Shown here in pieces: positions 34,076 to 43,908 of a stretch of 64,000 bases of DNA. A model generated the notes under the pieces. That model worked only from the letters and a program-made list of their open reading frames with translations. It was not told where the DNA came from and ran no database searches. Each line of letters begins with the position of its first letter. Positions within the stretch are counted from its first letter, which is position 1. This DNA is from Bdellovibrionota bacterium (GTDB taxonomy: Bacteria > Bdellovibrionota_C > UBA2361 > JAFLCA01), in the NCBI GenBank assembly GCA_030584005.1, contig CP129486.1, forward strand, positions 1,243,556 to 1,307,555, given 5' to 3'. Made by a program: the position numbers and the translations under genes.

Positions 34076-35527
34076 TCAGCGCAACAGGGCAAGGTAGCCT
34101 ACTATCAGCAGCGCCCCCAAGATATCGAAGTACACTCCAGCCCGCCGCATACTTGCAGCTGGCACCCTTCCAGTACCATACACGATCGCATTGGGTGGAG
34201 TTGACACGGGGAGCATGAAACCGAAACTGGCAGCGAAGGTGACGGCGAGCACTAACAACGTTGCATCCTCCGCGAGCGCGCCCTGACCCAGGGTGGCGCC
34301 AAGTATGATTGGAATCAGAATTGCGGCAGCGGCAGTGTTCGAGGCGAACTCGGAGGTGAGAATCGAGATTACGACGACTACTGCGCTGAATAGGAGAAAA
34401 TTCGACAGCTCTGCTTGAATCAGGTACTGGCCGATATCATGGGCTACACCGCCCTGATCGAGCAGAAGCCCCAGGGTAAGCCCACCGCCAAAGAGCATCA
34501 GCGTTCCCCACTCAACCTTGGAGGTTTCTTCCCAGGAAAGATGAGGCCTCAAACCACTCGCCGTTGTAACCGGCAGGCAGAAGGCGGCGATGCCGCCCAT
34601 TAGCCCAACCACACTCATTGATAGGCGTGCATTGATAGTTTGCAACAGGCTGCTGTCTGGAAAGAGCGAGACCAGGGTGCTTGGGAGGACCCACAGGGCA
34701 ACGGTGCTCGCAAAGATGATGGCGATCTGCAGTTCACCGCCACGCAGAGGACCCTGTGCGCGCAGGAGCGAAAGAAAGTGAATTTGTATTCCGGGAAATG
34801 AGAGGTCGCGCAGGGGAAAGCAACGATCCATGATCAGGAACAGTGCTCCCAGCATCAGCAGAGACAGGGGTAATCCTATCGCCATCCATTCGATGAAGGA
34901 GATGGTGATGCCTTGGCGAGACAGAAGGCTCAGAGCGATCAGGTTCGGTGGTGATCCCACGGGGGTGGCGAGTCCTCCTATGCTCGCGCTGAATGCGACA
35001 GTGAGAAGGAGCCTAGTGGCCATGCGTTCGCGAATCATGGGGTCGCGTACCTGATCATTTAAACTGGTCAGTATTCCCAATGAAATAGCCGCCATGATGG
35101 CCGTGGCTGAGGTATTCGAGATCCACATGCTTAGGGCAAAGCTGGCAACGCCTATCACCAGATTGACATTTCGAAACGAAGTCCCCGGCATGCAGCGCCC
35201 CAGCAGAAAATAGGCGATGCGCTTGTCGAATCCGTACTTGTCCATGGCCTGGCTCATCAGAAAACAGGCCAGGAAGAGGAACAAAATGTCGCTACCGAAT
35301 GAATTGAAGGCCTCAGAGGCTGGCAGCACCCCATAGAGTGCAGACAGTACGGGCACGAGCAAGCCAGTCACGGGAAGCGGAAGAGCTTCGGTCAACCAGA
35401 GCCCTATTATCGAGAGGAAGATGGATAAGACGACGGCATGGCTGAGATCTAGACCGAAGCAGGCCAGGGGAGGGAGTACCAAGAGGGCTACGATCAAGCG
35501 CCATCGGATAGCGGGTGTGTCCGACAT
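34076..35527 (-). CDS. SLC13/DASS family anion:sodium symporter-like permease
   Basis: A 483-residue permease of the divalent anion:Na+ symporter family (dicarboxylate, sulfate or similar). About 11-12 spans. The two SNT-type motifs are visible: WISNTSATAIMAA in the first half and TSEFASNTAAAAILIPI in the second, each followed by a TP(V/P)xxPPN loop (GGLATPVGSPPNLIAL; PVSTPPNAIVYGTG). The central region contains SWEETSKVEWGTLMLFGGG, typical of the family. The frame opens at 35593, but ATG 35527 (MSDTPAIRW) gives the usual short cytoplasmic leader. The substrate cannot be told from sequence. It follows the trmD operon on the same strand with a 29-base gap. Confidence 0.9.
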   Translation of the reverse strand: MSDTPAIRWRLIVALLVLPPLACFGLDLSHAVVLSIFLSIIGLWLTEALPLPVTGLLVPVLSALYGVLPASEAFNSFGSDILFLFLACFLMSQAMDKYGFDKRIAYFLLGRCMPGTSFRNVNLVIGVASFALSMWISNTSATAIMAAISLGILTSLNDQVRDPMIRERMATRLLLTVAFSASIGGLATPVGSPPNLIALSLLSRQGITISFIEWMAIGLPLSLLMLGALFLIMDRCFPLRDLSFPGIQIHFLSLLRAQGPLRGGELQIAIIFASTVALWVLPSTLVSLFPDSSLLQTINARLSMSVVGLMGGIAAFCLPVTTASGLRPHLSWEETSKVEWGTLMLFGGGLTLGLLLDQGGVAHDIGQYLIQAELSNFLLFSAVVVVISILTSEFASNTAAAAILIPIILGATLGQGALAEDATLLVLAVTFAASFGFMLPVSTPPNAIVYGTGRVPAASMRRAGVYFDILGALLIVGYLALLR

Positions 35528-35556
35528 AACAGTGAGACTCGCCGATGATCTGAAAG

Positions 35557-36129
35557 TTATGAGCTCATCAGTCTGTCCAACATGATTGCACAAGCTGATC
35601 GCACTGACAGGTGGTTAAAATCAGCAACGCCATGAATTGGTTCGAGGAAGTAGTCGGCTCTATTAAGCAGTGGCTCGCTCATACCCCACCCGGTTCCAAG
35701 CATGAGCAGGAATGGGGCTGCGGGCTGCTGTCGCAGGATTGTCCGCATGTCAGCGAAGCTCGTGCGCGCAGCCCCGGGGCGTGCTGATGTGGCGATGAGC
35801 TTGGGGGGGGCACCAAATCGCTGCAACAGCTCCTGCTCTGCGTCCTGAAGTTTGGCCACCACCTGCACAATTGAAAGCGCCTCCTTCCTGTTTGGATTGT
35901 ACGTTGCCCCATATCCCACCTGCCAATGCGAGTGGAGGACGGAGGCGAGTGTACGCATGGTACTTAGCGAGTGCGCGATAAAAAAGCTCTGCAAGCCAAA
36001 GGTGCGAGCGCTGCGGGCAATGTCATGCACATCAAGGAGGGTGAGGGAGGTGGTGACGACCTTGCCCTGCTTGTCGAGCATGTCGTCGTGCAAAAGGGCG
36101 ACACTGAGATTGGGAATAATGTTATTCAT
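35557..36129 (-). CDS. SPOUT-type SAM-dependent RNA methyltransferase
   Basis: A 190-residue protein matching the small SAM-dependent RNA methyltransferase family often encoded next to trmD in deltaproteobacteria, Thermotogae and Aquificae. Features are the start SVALLHDDMLDKQGKVVTTSLT with LDVHDIARSARTFG, the central VGYGATYNPNRKEAL, and the SAM-loop-like FLLMLGTGWGMSEPLL with a closing IHGVADFNHLSVRSA, where SPOUT proteins form their knot. I chose ATG 36129 because it overlaps the trmD stop (ATGAATAA); the longer frame to 36351 lies within trmD. It should modify tRNA or rRNA; the target is unknown. Confidence 0.8.
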   Translation of the reverse strand: MNNIIPNLSVALLHDDMLDKQGKVVTTSLTLLDVHDIARSARTFGLQSFFIAHSLSTMRTLASVLHSHWQVGYGATYNPNRKEALSIVQVVAKLQDAEQELLQRFGAPPKLIATSARPGAARTSFADMRTILRQQPAAPFLLMLGTGWGMSEPLLNRADYFLEPIHGVADFNHLSVRSACAIMLDRLMSS

Positions 36130-36826
36130 CTGATGCCGTGTCCTTTGGCAAGAGGTCGGGCCGGAGGGCTTTGGTGCGGCGCTCACTTTCCGCGATGCGC
36201 CATGCTGAGATGAGCGCGTGGTTTCCGGAAAGCAGTACTTCGGGCACTCGCAATCCCATAAACTCGGGCGGGCGAGTATACTGAGGGCTTTCAAGCAGTC
36301 CCCTCGTTTGATCAGAAAATGACTCATGCAGCGCAGATTCGGCGTTGCCAATAACGCCGGGAATGAGTCTGGTTGTTGCTTCGATTACCACCATTGCTGC
36401 CACCTCTCCTCCCATCAGTACAAAGTCGCCGATGGAGATCTCTTCATCGATCGCGATGTCGATAACTCGTTGATCTACCCCCTCGTAACGGCCGCACACA
36501 AAGATTAGCTCCGGCGCGCTGCTAAGCTTGGCCGCATGCGCTTGCGTGAAGCGCCTCCCGGTAGCCGATAGGAGCATTGTTCTGGCTGCAGGGAGCTCCT
36601 TTTTGGCCTCGGTGATGGCTCGATACAGCGGTCCTGGCGTCATAACCATGCCGGGGCCGCCGCCATAGGGCGTATCGTCTACCTTGCAGTGCGGGAGCTC
36701 GGCGTAGTCACGTATATTGGTGACTTGGCACTCTAGGAGCTTACGCTCGATCGCCTTGCCGACGAGGCTCGTGGAGAGAAATCCGTTAAAGAGATCGGGG
36801 AATATGGAGAGGATGCGAATCTTCAT
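36122..36826 (-). CDS. trmD: tRNA (guanine37-N1)-methyltransferase
   Basis: A 234-residue SPOUT methyltransferase that makes m1G37 next to the anticodon and prevents frameshifting. Signature segments are ILSIFPDLFNGFL at the start, DTPYGGGPGMVMTPGPLY, FVCGRYEGVDQRV and the knotted SAM site SIGDFVLMGGEVAAMVVIEA, then the closing PPEFMGLRVPEVLLSGNH. ATG 36826 is used because MKIRILSIFP is the standard N-terminus. It lies between rpsP upstream and the second RNA methyltransferase downstream (8-base overlap). rimM, normally between rpsP and trmD, is missing here. Confidence 0.96.
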   Translation of the reverse strand: MKIRILSIFPDLFNGFLSTSLVGKAIERKLLECQVTNIRDYAELPHCKVDDTPYGGGPGMVMTPGPLYRAITEAKKELPAARTMLLSATGRRFTQAHAAKLSSAPELIFVCGRYEGVDQRVIDIAIDEEISIGDFVLMGGEVAAMVVIEATTRLIPGVIGNAESALHESFSDQTRGLLESPQYTRPPEFMGLRVPEVLLSGNHALISAWRIAESERRTKALRPDLLPKDTASDE

Positions 36827-36848
36827 GCTGACCCTCAGCAAGAGCAGT

Positions 36849-37265
36849 TCATCCTTCCGAGGCGATGTGCCCGACTGCCGGGATGGCAGTACAGCAGTTA
36901 GGCCTTCTTAGCCTTTTGGTGCTCTTTCCCGCCGTGGTCTTGCTGGAACCGGCGAGGCGAGCTTTACGCTTCTTGCGTGCGGCGGTTATCTTGCTTAGCT
37001 GGTGCTTGGTGCGTTCCTCCAGGAAGCCAGGGAGCTGTTTTTTGATGAGTCCGGCTACGACTGAGGAGGGGAGTGCGCCGCGCTCAACCCAATACCGAAC
37101 GCGGTCGAGTTCCATAAAGACGGAATCCGTCTTTGCCCGTGGATTGAACCAGCCGAGCACTTCGAGGAAGCGGCCGTCACGGGGTTTCTCCTTGGGGGCA
37201 GCAACAATACGGTAGAAGGGGCGCTTTGAGCTGCCACGACGGGTAAGGCGAAGGGTAACGGCCAC
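36849..37265 (-). CDS. rpsP: Small ribosomal subunit protein bS16
   Basis: A 138-codon bS16 gene starting with GTG (VAVTLRLTRRGSSKRPFYRI), with GAGGAGA 7 bases upstream. The conserved core runs to about residue 80 (LDRVRYWVERGALPSSVVAGLIKK), followed by a basic tail. The tail as read (STKRLRRPNCCTAIPAVGH) is atypical. Adding one base at the AAA/GGG runs (36925-36930 on the plus strand) changes it to AGKEHQKAKKA and a stop at 36898, a usual Lys/Ala-rich bS16 end. A single missing base is therefore suspected. It heads the rpsP-trmD-methyltransferase operon. Confidence 0.92.
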   Translation of the reverse strand: MAVTLRLTRRGSSKRPFYRIVAAPKEKPRDGRFLEVLGWFNPRAKTDSVFMELDRVRYWVERGALPSSVVAGLIKKQLPGFLEERTKHQLSKITAARKKRKARLAGSSKTTAGKSTKRLRRPNCCTAIPAVGHIASEG

Positions 37266-37630
37266 TGGTATATCTCCTCGGTTCAGTACTTCACTTGCGG
37301 TTCGCCGCGCCGGCGACCGGTGTGCTTTATAGCAGAGAAATCGGAGCAAAATCAAACGGCTGGCCCCATCCCAATTCCTGGACACCCAAACATTGCTGCT
37401 CTCAGGCAGCCATTGCCCGAACACCCGGACATTTAGCTAAGCAGCTAAAAATAATGCCTTATTTTGATCTGTCTACCCCTGCACTGACCTCCTTCCAGAG
37501 CGTACCCGCACAGTCAACGAATCCTGCCTGGAGAGTGTAGAGGTCCCAGTCTTTAGCTTGGCACCAGAGAGCCCAGCACGTTACAAGAGCAGGGCTCGCC
37601 CTGGGTTTTAATCGGCTATTTGGACCAACT
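37266..37630. other. Divergent promoter region with terminator-like hairpin
   Basis: 365 bases between rpsP (leftward) and the large membrane-protein gene (rightward). It must contain the rpsP promoter. CAGGG-CTCG-CCCTG followed by GGTTTTA (37590-37609) is a small terminator-like hairpin on the plus strand just before the rightward gene. Nothing else is recognised. Confidence 0.4.
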
Positions 37631-40039
37631 GTGCGAAGTGCAATCCCTTCCGCCAATACAGCCCTCCTTGCTCGCCTGATCCTGGGAGCGACGAGTGCTT
37701 TTGTCATTGCCTGGTTCTGGTTCTACTTTACCGATGGCCCGGTGGCTTCGGTCGACCTGCCCTCTCATATAGCGCTCGCGGAGCAGTACCGATTGCACTG
37801 GTGGAAAGGGAGGTGGTTCTTTTACGACCATACGACATTCACCGGCTATCCGGCCCTTCACTTCTACGGATTTCTCCCGGTTCTCTGCACGACCTTGCTC
37901 TCCTATCCCCTGGAGCTGTTGAGTATCGACCCGGTGCGTCTTGCAGCACACGTTATCCTCGTACTTGGCCTCGCACTACTTCCATGGACATTCTTCAGGG
38001 CCATTCGCGCGATCGGGGTGCATGCGGTGAGAGGAGACATTCCTGAGGCACCAGCCCCGGTAATCGCGTTGATTGCATCACTGGCCTCCTTCTGGTTCAT
38101 CAATCATGACCACCAATGGTTTGGCATCGGTGCCGCAGCCGTGATGAATATCGGTCTCTTTGCTCAACTGTTTGCCTGGCACTTCTTCCTGTTGTCGCTT
38201 GCTGCGCTGTGTGACGAGCTTCGCGGTGTGGCGTCACGACTTTGGTTGTGGTGGGCAGGAATAATCGTGTCACACCTGATGACCGCAGTCTTCGCCGGTG
38301 CTCTATTCCTGTTCGCCTTCGTTTGGCACGCTGAACTTCGGCGCACCCTGCTGCGCCACGCTCTGCAGGGAGTGGGTGCTGCCGCCTTCTGGCTCGTCCC
38401 TTGCGCTTGGTACCTTGGCGACTTCACGGCCTATGATGTGTATAGGCCGAAGGGTGATTTTCTTGAGATCTTCTACCGCTATCCCTTGTGGGGGCTGTAT
38501 CAATCATTGGCAAGCGCGTGGCATGGCAATTTCTCTCGCCTTGAAATTACATACTTTCTTTGGATGGCCTGTACGGCCGCATTCCTCCTGCTGCCTCGTT
38601 TTCAAAGATCGCGGCTCTATATCGGATTGTTCGTGTTCCAGTTACTTGCACTGGTCATCTTCTCAAGCGGCTTTGTGGCAACGAGTATTCCTTTGGGCTT
38701 GCATTACTATCGATTTATCGGGTTCTGCTTCCTCTTATGGACGATAATTCTCGCCTCGGTGCTCTGTAATCTATGGATTCCACGGGGCATGAGCGCGATT
38801 GGAAATGCGCTGCTCGTGATAGTAGTTTTATGCAGTTTTGTATCGGTGGTTCGCTTCCCACACTACGAACGGGAGAAGATCAAAGCGCACAGGACCACCT
38901 CGTACCTCAGTGATCAAGAAGCGGTGCTTAACTACTTCACGTCGCTCCCCGACAAGGGACGGGTGTATGTAGAGTACCTGGCTGACTACAGTCTCTACCC
39001 GCCGCTTACGGCTCACTACATTGCTTCCAACCTTTGGCGCCGGTCAGGATTTGAAAGCGGAGTGAGCTCCCATCTGCAAGAATCACTGGCCTATCGAATG
39101 TATGTGGTGACCGCAAACCGTCTCGGGGCCAAGACATACAATGTGCCTTTGCTCTTCATAGAGCGCGCCACCGGCGATGACGAGTTCTTGATTCAGCAGT
39201 TGATTGATTTTGGTTTCACCCATGTTGTAGCCGCGCGCGAACCATTCATTAAGCGTGTCGCTCCCTTTGCCCTCAGTGAACCAAAGCATTTTGGCATTTA
39301 TACAGTAGTGCAGATCGCCGATCCTCCTATTCCGACCGTCACGCCTCTAAAGAAGATCGCAGTCGGATATCACGATGCTCTAGGAACCCTGCCTTTCAGA
39401 CTGGTGCAGTATTACTTCCATGCCAGGGTAGGATTATCGAAGCTTTTTGAGCTGGTTGATGTTCCAGATGTCAATGCAGTTCCGGATGCAATTCCTCTCT
39501 TGCTTGTGAATGAGCCTGCTACTGCCATGCCAAGCACCGAGGAGTCGAAATCAGAGACGAGAGTATCCTTCGAGTATCGTCGCAATTACACCCTTACTCA
39601 TTATGATGTGCACTACCCCCATAACGTTGAGCTCGATACCTATCATGCAGTGGAACGGTACTTCGATTCGAAGTTGAAGTTGACCGCGCAGCTGCGCCGT
39701 CTCGGAAGCCAGGTCGCAAGATCAGAGCTGCCGCCAATGCCAGACATACGGCGGCGACAAAACGGCGAAGCAATGGAGATGCATGGACTCGTTCCCGGCA
39801 AGCTGTACCGGATCAACTATTCCTATTTCCCCTATTGGCGTGCGGAGGGGGGAACGCTGTTTCGCGGACAAGGGGAGCGCATGTTTCTCCTCGCTGAGCA
39901 GCCGTCGGTGGAGATGCGCTTTAATCCATGGCGCTCTATAGTTCCGCTGCTTGGGGTCTGTATTACTCTGATTACGCTCATCGCCAGGCGTTGGGTGACA
40001 CGGCCGATCATAGAGCGTACAGTGGAGGGCACGCTTTAG
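37631..40039 (+). CDS. Large GT-C-like membrane protein (PTPS_related type)
   Basis: An 802-residue integral membrane protein with about 11 spans in the first 420 residues and a large soluble C-terminal part (about 430-760) before a last span near the end. The first extracytoplasmic loop (ASVDLPSHIALAEQYRLHWWKGRWF, then GYPALHFYGFLPVL) has the Asp and aromatic pattern of the membrane family labelled 6-pyruvoyl-tetrahydropterin synthase-related and of YfhO-like GT-C proteins. These probably handle polyprenyl-linked sugars on the outer face. The start is GTG 37631. Its stop lies 17 bases before rsmB, so the two are probably cotranscribed. The exact role is unknown. Confidence 0.72.
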   Translation: MRSAIPSANTALLARLILGATSAFVIAWFWFYFTDGPVASVDLPSHIALAEQYRLHWWKGRWFFYDHTTFTGYPALHFYGFLPVLCTTLLSYPLELLSIDPVRLAAHVILVLGLALLPWTFFRAIRAIGVHAVRGDIPEAPAPVIALIASLASFWFINHDHQWFGIGAAAVMNIGLFAQLFAWHFFLLSLAALCDELRGVASRLWLWWAGIIVSHLMTAVFAGALFLFAFVWHAELRRTLLRHALQGVGAAAFWLVPCAWYLGDFTAYDVYRPKGDFLEIFYRYPLWGLYQSLASAWHGNFSRLEITYFLWMACTAAFLLLPRFQRSRLYIGLFVFQLLALVIFSSGFVATSIPLGLHYYRFIGFCFLLWTIILASVLCNLWIPRGMSAIGNALLVIVVLCSFVSVVRFPHYEREKIKAHRTTSYLSDQEAVLNYFTSLPDKGRVYVEYLADYSLYPPLTAHYIASNLWRRSGFESGVSSHLQESLAYRMYVVTANRLGAKTYNVPLLFIERATGDDEFLIQQLIDFGFTHVVAAREPFIKRVAPFALSEPKHFGIYTVVQIADPPIPTVTPLKKIAVGYHDALGTLPFRLVQYYFHARVGLSKLFELVDVPDVNAVPDAIPLLLVNEPATAMPSTEESKSETRVSFEYRRNYTLTHYDVHYPHNVELDTYHAVERYFDSKLKLTAQLRRLGSQVARSELPPMPDIRRRQNGEAMEMHGLVPGKLYRINYSYFPYWRAEGGTLFRGQGERMFLLAEQPSVEMRFNPWRSIVPLLGVCITLITLIARRWVTRPIIERTVEGTL

Positions 40040-40056
40040 GTGGTGTTGACTCTATT

Positions 40057-41418
40057 ATGATCGAAGGTTCGCCGGCAACGCAGATACCTCGCGCACGGGA
40101 GTATGCTCTTCGCATACTTGAACGGGTCCATAACGATCGTGCCTATGCCTCACGGATTTTACCTTTTGAAGGACAGGAACTGGATCCGTCGGCGCGCGCA
40201 TTCCTGCAGCACTTGGTGAAGGGAACATTGCAATGGCAAGAGGCACTTGACGCCGTCGTTGCACGCTACCTCACGGGAAGTAAGGAGACGGTGCCAGACG
40301 AAGTAAAGCTTATTCTTCGCCTCTCCACCTATCAGCTGCTTTTCCTTGATCGCGCACCACCGGCAATTGTCGTTAATGAAGCTGTAACGCTTACCAAGAA
40401 GCGCAAGTACTTTCGCTTCTCGGGGCTCGTGAATGCGCTTCTGCGTAAAGTAGCCGCGCAGAGGGCCACATTGCGCAGCGAATTATACGGTGAGGCAGCC
40501 ACTCCGGAAGGACTGGCACTTGCCACAAGTCATCCCGAGTGGCTCGTGCGCCGTTGGGTGGAGCGCTGGGGGTTTGAGGAGGCAAAAGCACTGTGTGTTT
40601 GGAATAATACCCGATGGCCGATCACGGTGCGAGCAAATGCGCTAAAGACTGATTGTCGATCTCTTGCTGAGCTGCTGTTGTCTGAAGGAGTAATGACCGA
40701 AGGCTGCAAGTACTCATCCAGTTGTCTCAGGGTATTGCATAAGAATCGTGATCTGCGCTGGGAGGATCTGCATTCTTTCCAAGAGGGCTTGTTCATGATC
40801 CAGGATGAAAGCGCGGCGTTGGTCGCTGAGCTGATGGATCCGAAGCCAGGTGAGACAATAATCGATTTATGCAGTGCGCCCGGGGGGAAAACCACCCACC
40901 TCGCAGCGCTCATGAAGAACGAGGGAACGATTTACGCAGTCGATTCGCATGAGCATCGGCTTGATTTAGTGCGTGAGAACGTGGCACGGCTGGGGGTTAC
41001 GAATGTAGAGTGCATCGCGGGGGATGCGCGGACTGTAGTGCTGCCAGGTCCGGTGGATCGAGTCTTAGTGGACGCGCCGTGCTCGGGTTTGGGAGTTCTG
41101 GGGAGAAAGGCGGAGATTCGGTGGCGTATCGTTGAGTCGGAACTGAACGATTTAGTGGCTTTGCAGGGGCAGCTCATGAGGAGAGCGGCTGCGCTCGTTA
41201 AGTCAGGAGGACGGGTAGTGTACAGCACCTGCACAATCGAGCCTGAGGAGAACGAGGGGGTAATCGACGCGTTTTTGAAGGAATGTCCGGAGTTCGCCCT
41301 GGTTCCTTGCTCTGCATTGGATCCCGCATTGCGTACAGAACGAGGATTCTATTTTGCAATTCCTCAACGAGTCCGCATGGCTGGGGCCTTTTGCGCAATT
41401 TTGGAGCGAAAGAGCTGA
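40057..41418 (+). CDS. rsmB: 16S rRNA (cytosine967-C5)-methyltransferase RsmB
   Basis: A 453-residue RsmB/Sun-type rRNA methyltransferase. The N-terminal NusB-like RNA-binding domain (PRAREYALRILERVHNDRAYAS ... KLILRLSTYQLLFLDRAPPAIVVNEAV) is followed by the catalytic domain. There, motif I is DLCSAPGGKTTHLAALM, motif IV is VDAPCSGLGVLGRK with one catalytic Cys, and motif VI is VYSTCTIEPEENEGV with the second Cys. ATG 40057 is used because the longer frame from 39928 runs through the end of the upstream gene. It makes m5C967 in 16S rRNA. Secure. Confidence 0.94.
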   Translation: MIEGSPATQIPRAREYALRILERVHNDRAYASRILPFEGQELDPSARAFLQHLVKGTLQWQEALDAVVARYLTGSKETVPDEVKLILRLSTYQLLFLDRAPPAIVVNEAVTLTKKRKYFRFSGLVNALLRKVAAQRATLRSELYGEAATPEGLALATSHPEWLVRRWVERWGFEEAKALCVWNNTRWPITVRANALKTDCRSLAELLLSEGVMTEGCKYSSSCLRVLHKNRDLRWEDLHSFQEGLFMIQDESAALVAELMDPKPGETIIDLCSAPGGKTTHLAALMKNEGTIYAVDSHEHRLDLVRENVARLGVTNVECIAGDARTVVLPGPVDRVLVDAPCSGLGVLGRKAEIRWRIVESELNDLVALQGQLMRRAAALVKSGGRVVYSTCTIEPEENEGVIDAFLKECPEFALVPCSALDPALRTERGFYFAIPQRVRMAGAFCAILERKS

Positions 41419-41576
41419 GTGTACGGCAGTACGCGTATGCGTGAATGGCGTAGAAGCTTCGGTGCTGTCGGAAGAATTACGATATAATAGATAGATATCT
41501 CGAACCCTTCGTGCCCGCATGAGGTGCTCGAGTTTTGACGGTTGATTGCAATCGCGCCTTGTTCGCGAAGGCTTCT

Positions 41577-42644
41577 ATGTTCCGCATTCTTCTGGTGGCG
41601 AGTTTATGTCTCCTCTCGGGGTGCTTCACCATCCCCATGGGGACTGACTACGCGGGGCCTGAAGCGATGCCCGCTGAACTTGCTGCGTATTACTCTCAGG
41701 GTAGCTCCTATCAGCGCTTTCGCGAGGTTCCAATTGAGGACGAGAAGGATTTTGTAATCAAGCGTATCACCATAGAAAGTGAATTCGGTACGGCTTCGGT
41801 TGACTATTTCGAGCAGAAGTATCGAACAAGCGATGAACTGATTCTCGTATTCCCGGTGCTTGGCGGCAAAAACACCATTGCGCATTATTTTGCCGACTAT
41901 TTCGCACGCAACGGGTATGACACGGCGATCGTGCAGCGCAATGAAGAGTTTAAGAATCCGGATAATTTCGATCAGATCGAAGAGGTGTTGCGAAAAAATG
42001 TGGTGCGCGATCGGGTAGTATTGGATCTGTTTGAGCGAGAGTATGGGAAGAAAAAGTTTGGTTCGTTAGGATTGAGTCGTGGAGCGATTAATGTGGCGAT
42101 TACGGCCGGAGCAGACCCGCGCCTCAGGTATAATGTGCTTGCGCTCGGAGGGAGCGACCTTCCTGCGATGTTTAGGGACTCCAACCAAAGACGTATTCAG
42201 AAGTACATCCACTACGTATCGGAGAAAAAGAATATCTCTTCGGATCAGGTAATTGAGCTGTTGCGTGAGGAGATAAGAACGGATCCGAAGTATTTGGCGC
42301 GCTACATCGATGGGCGTGACACGCTGATGATCCTGTCGTTGTTCGACCGCACGGTGCCGGTCAAGTATGGACGCAAGCTTCGCAGGCAGCTTGGGTATCC
42401 GAAGACGATATTCTTGCCGGCGGACCATTACGTGGCGTTGCTATATACGGGACTGATTAAGATGGCGGTGTCTGATGATCCGGCCGCGCGCGGACCCTTT
42501 AGCGGAGCCTTCGTGGAGAGCGAGGCTTTGGACTTTTTCAATGAGAAGTTTGACCGTCGAAGAACGCTCTATCGTAAGTACATCCGTCCTGTGCTGCACC
42601 TTCCGTTGGATCTCGTCGGCCAAACCGCCGATGCCCTGTTCTAA
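41577..42644 (+). CDS. Alpha/beta-hydrolase-like lipoprotein
   Basis: A 355-residue lipoprotein starting MFRILLVASLCLLSGC, where LLSGC is a clear lipobox; ATG 41577 was chosen for this reason over 41535. The mature protein looks like an alpha/beta hydrolase. The nucleophile elbow is GLSRGA (G-x-S-x-G), the acidic residue is probably in SLFDRTVPVKYG and the His in LPADHYVALLY, so a full Ser-Asp-His triad is visible. It is likely an esterase or peptidase anchored in the outer or inner membrane facing the periplasm; the substrate is unknown. A TATAAT at 41483-41488 lies 90 bases upstream. RAYT-linked repeats start right after the stop. Confidence 0.75.
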   Translation: MFRILLVASLCLLSGCFTIPMGTDYAGPEAMPAELAAYYSQGSSYQRFREVPIEDEKDFVIKRITIESEFGTASVDYFEQKYRTSDELILVFPVLGGKNTIAHYFADYFARNGYDTAIVQRNEEFKNPDNFDQIEEVLRKNVVRDRVVLDLFEREYGKKKFGSLGLSRGAINVAITAGADPRLRYNVLALGGSDLPAMFRDSNQRRIQKYIHYVSEKKNISSDQVIELLREEIRTDPKYLARYIDGRDTLMILSLFDRTVPVKYGRKLRRQLGYPKTIFLPADHYVALLYTGLIKMAVSDDPAARGPFSGAFVESEALDFFNEKFDRRRTLYRKYIRPVLHLPLDLVGQTADALF

Positions 42645-42645
42645 G

Positions 42646-42720
42646 CGCGCTCTACTTTGGGACACCCATAGATCTATCGCGCTACTTTGGGACGCGCGCT
42701 ACCTTGGGACACCCATAGAT
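42646..42720 (+). repeat. Left REP-like repeats of the RAYT element
   Basis: Tandem units GCGCTACTTTGGGACACCC and variants, directly after the lipoprotein stop. The TTGGGACACCCATAGA core occurs twice (42656-42672 approx. and 42704-42719). It is inverted relative to the right-side copies. Confidence 0.7.
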
Positions 42721-42891
42721 TTATTGGAAGCATGGTGGACCATTGATCTCTTGCCCATAGAGAGTTGGGGGGTACGTTACCTTTGATTGTAGTTGGGCTG
42801 ATGTTGAGAGGAGGAATGGAGGGGTGATGGGTGTGAGTGGAGCGAGATACGTGGATGGGTACTCGAAGAGGGTGATAGTTATTGGCGAGTT

Positions 42892-43845
42892 TTAGATGAA
42901 GGCTTGTCTTGCTGATCGCATTCCATGGAACCACTGCTGACCAGTATGAGAAGCGAGGGATTTGAGGGCATCGGCGGAGCCTAAAGCTCTTGGGAAGCGC
43001 TTTCTAGGTGGGAAATGGTATCGATCCATTGGTCTGGCTTGATCTGTAGCCGGGTGAGGATGTCAGCAGTGTCTGAGGGGATGTGAGCTTTACCGGCAAT
43101 GAGGGCGCGGCCTGTGGTGTCGACGAGTTTGAAGTAATCGATGGTAGTGAGAGTGCCGCCGGTGAGCTCTTCTATCGGGATGAGATCAATGAGAGCGGGG
43201 GTAGTGAGTCGTGTGGCGGAGCGAATCCTGTCCTGAATTGCGGTGAAGTCACTATCCTCTGGAGTGGTAGCGATACCTGCCCGTACCGGATTTAAGTCTA
43301 TATAGGCACTACAGGCCAGGATTCCGTTAGTCTTTTCAACTTTTTGGCATTTGAAACGCCCCTCCCAGAACCGTCCTGTGCACTCATCCTCCTGATTGGA
43401 ACGTCTTGCGATTGGTTCACAGAGGCAGCGGGTTAAACCAGCTTATATTGGAGAGCCTTGCACGATAGAGCTCGACCAGCTCTTGGTTGCCAGCGATGAG
43501 GGAGATTTCAAAGGCTTCATCGGCCTCCCGGTCCTTTTGGCGTTTAGGGAAGAGGGCTCTCCAGCGTCTTGCTACCTCCTCAGAGCTCCAGAGAGCGGCT
43601 TTATCGGGTCTGTTTCGAATAAGGGTGTGGAGGTGGTTTGACATCACCACGTAGGAGATAAGCTCTATAGAGAATACCTGGGTGAGGAAGCCGAGCCGGT
43701 CTTTAATCCACTGCTTTCTGTGGTCAAATGAGCGCTTTGAGACTGGGTCAACTCCGCACAGGTAGGCTCTGCGGACACATCGAGACATGCAGTGGTATGT
43801 ACCCACTACCTTCGGGTCAAAAATGCGTGAGCGTGCCTGCCCCAT
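42892..43845 (-). pseudogene. REP-associated tyrosine transposase (RAYT), two frame changes
   Basis: A Y1 (HUH) transposase of the RAYT/IS200-like class, read in three frames. The N-terminal part (43845 to about 43430) has the start of the catalytic domain (VGTYHCMSRCVRRAYLCG) and the HUH motif in MSNHLHTLIRN. After a frame change near 43430-43437 it continues with RCLCEPIARRSNQED, CTGRFWEGRFK and SAYIDLNPVRAGIA, which are RAYT hallmarks. A second change near 42985-42990 leads to LGSADALKSLASHTGQQWF and the end SARQAFI, with its stop at 42892-42894. Total length, about 317 residues, is normal. It may be intact in the organism if the indels are sequence errors; as given it is broken. Confidence 0.85.
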
Positions 43846-43908
43846 GCCTATGTCCTCCTCTACATCTATTCTCGGAGGGTGCGAGCAGAAGTTGCCTCGT
43901 CCTATGAA

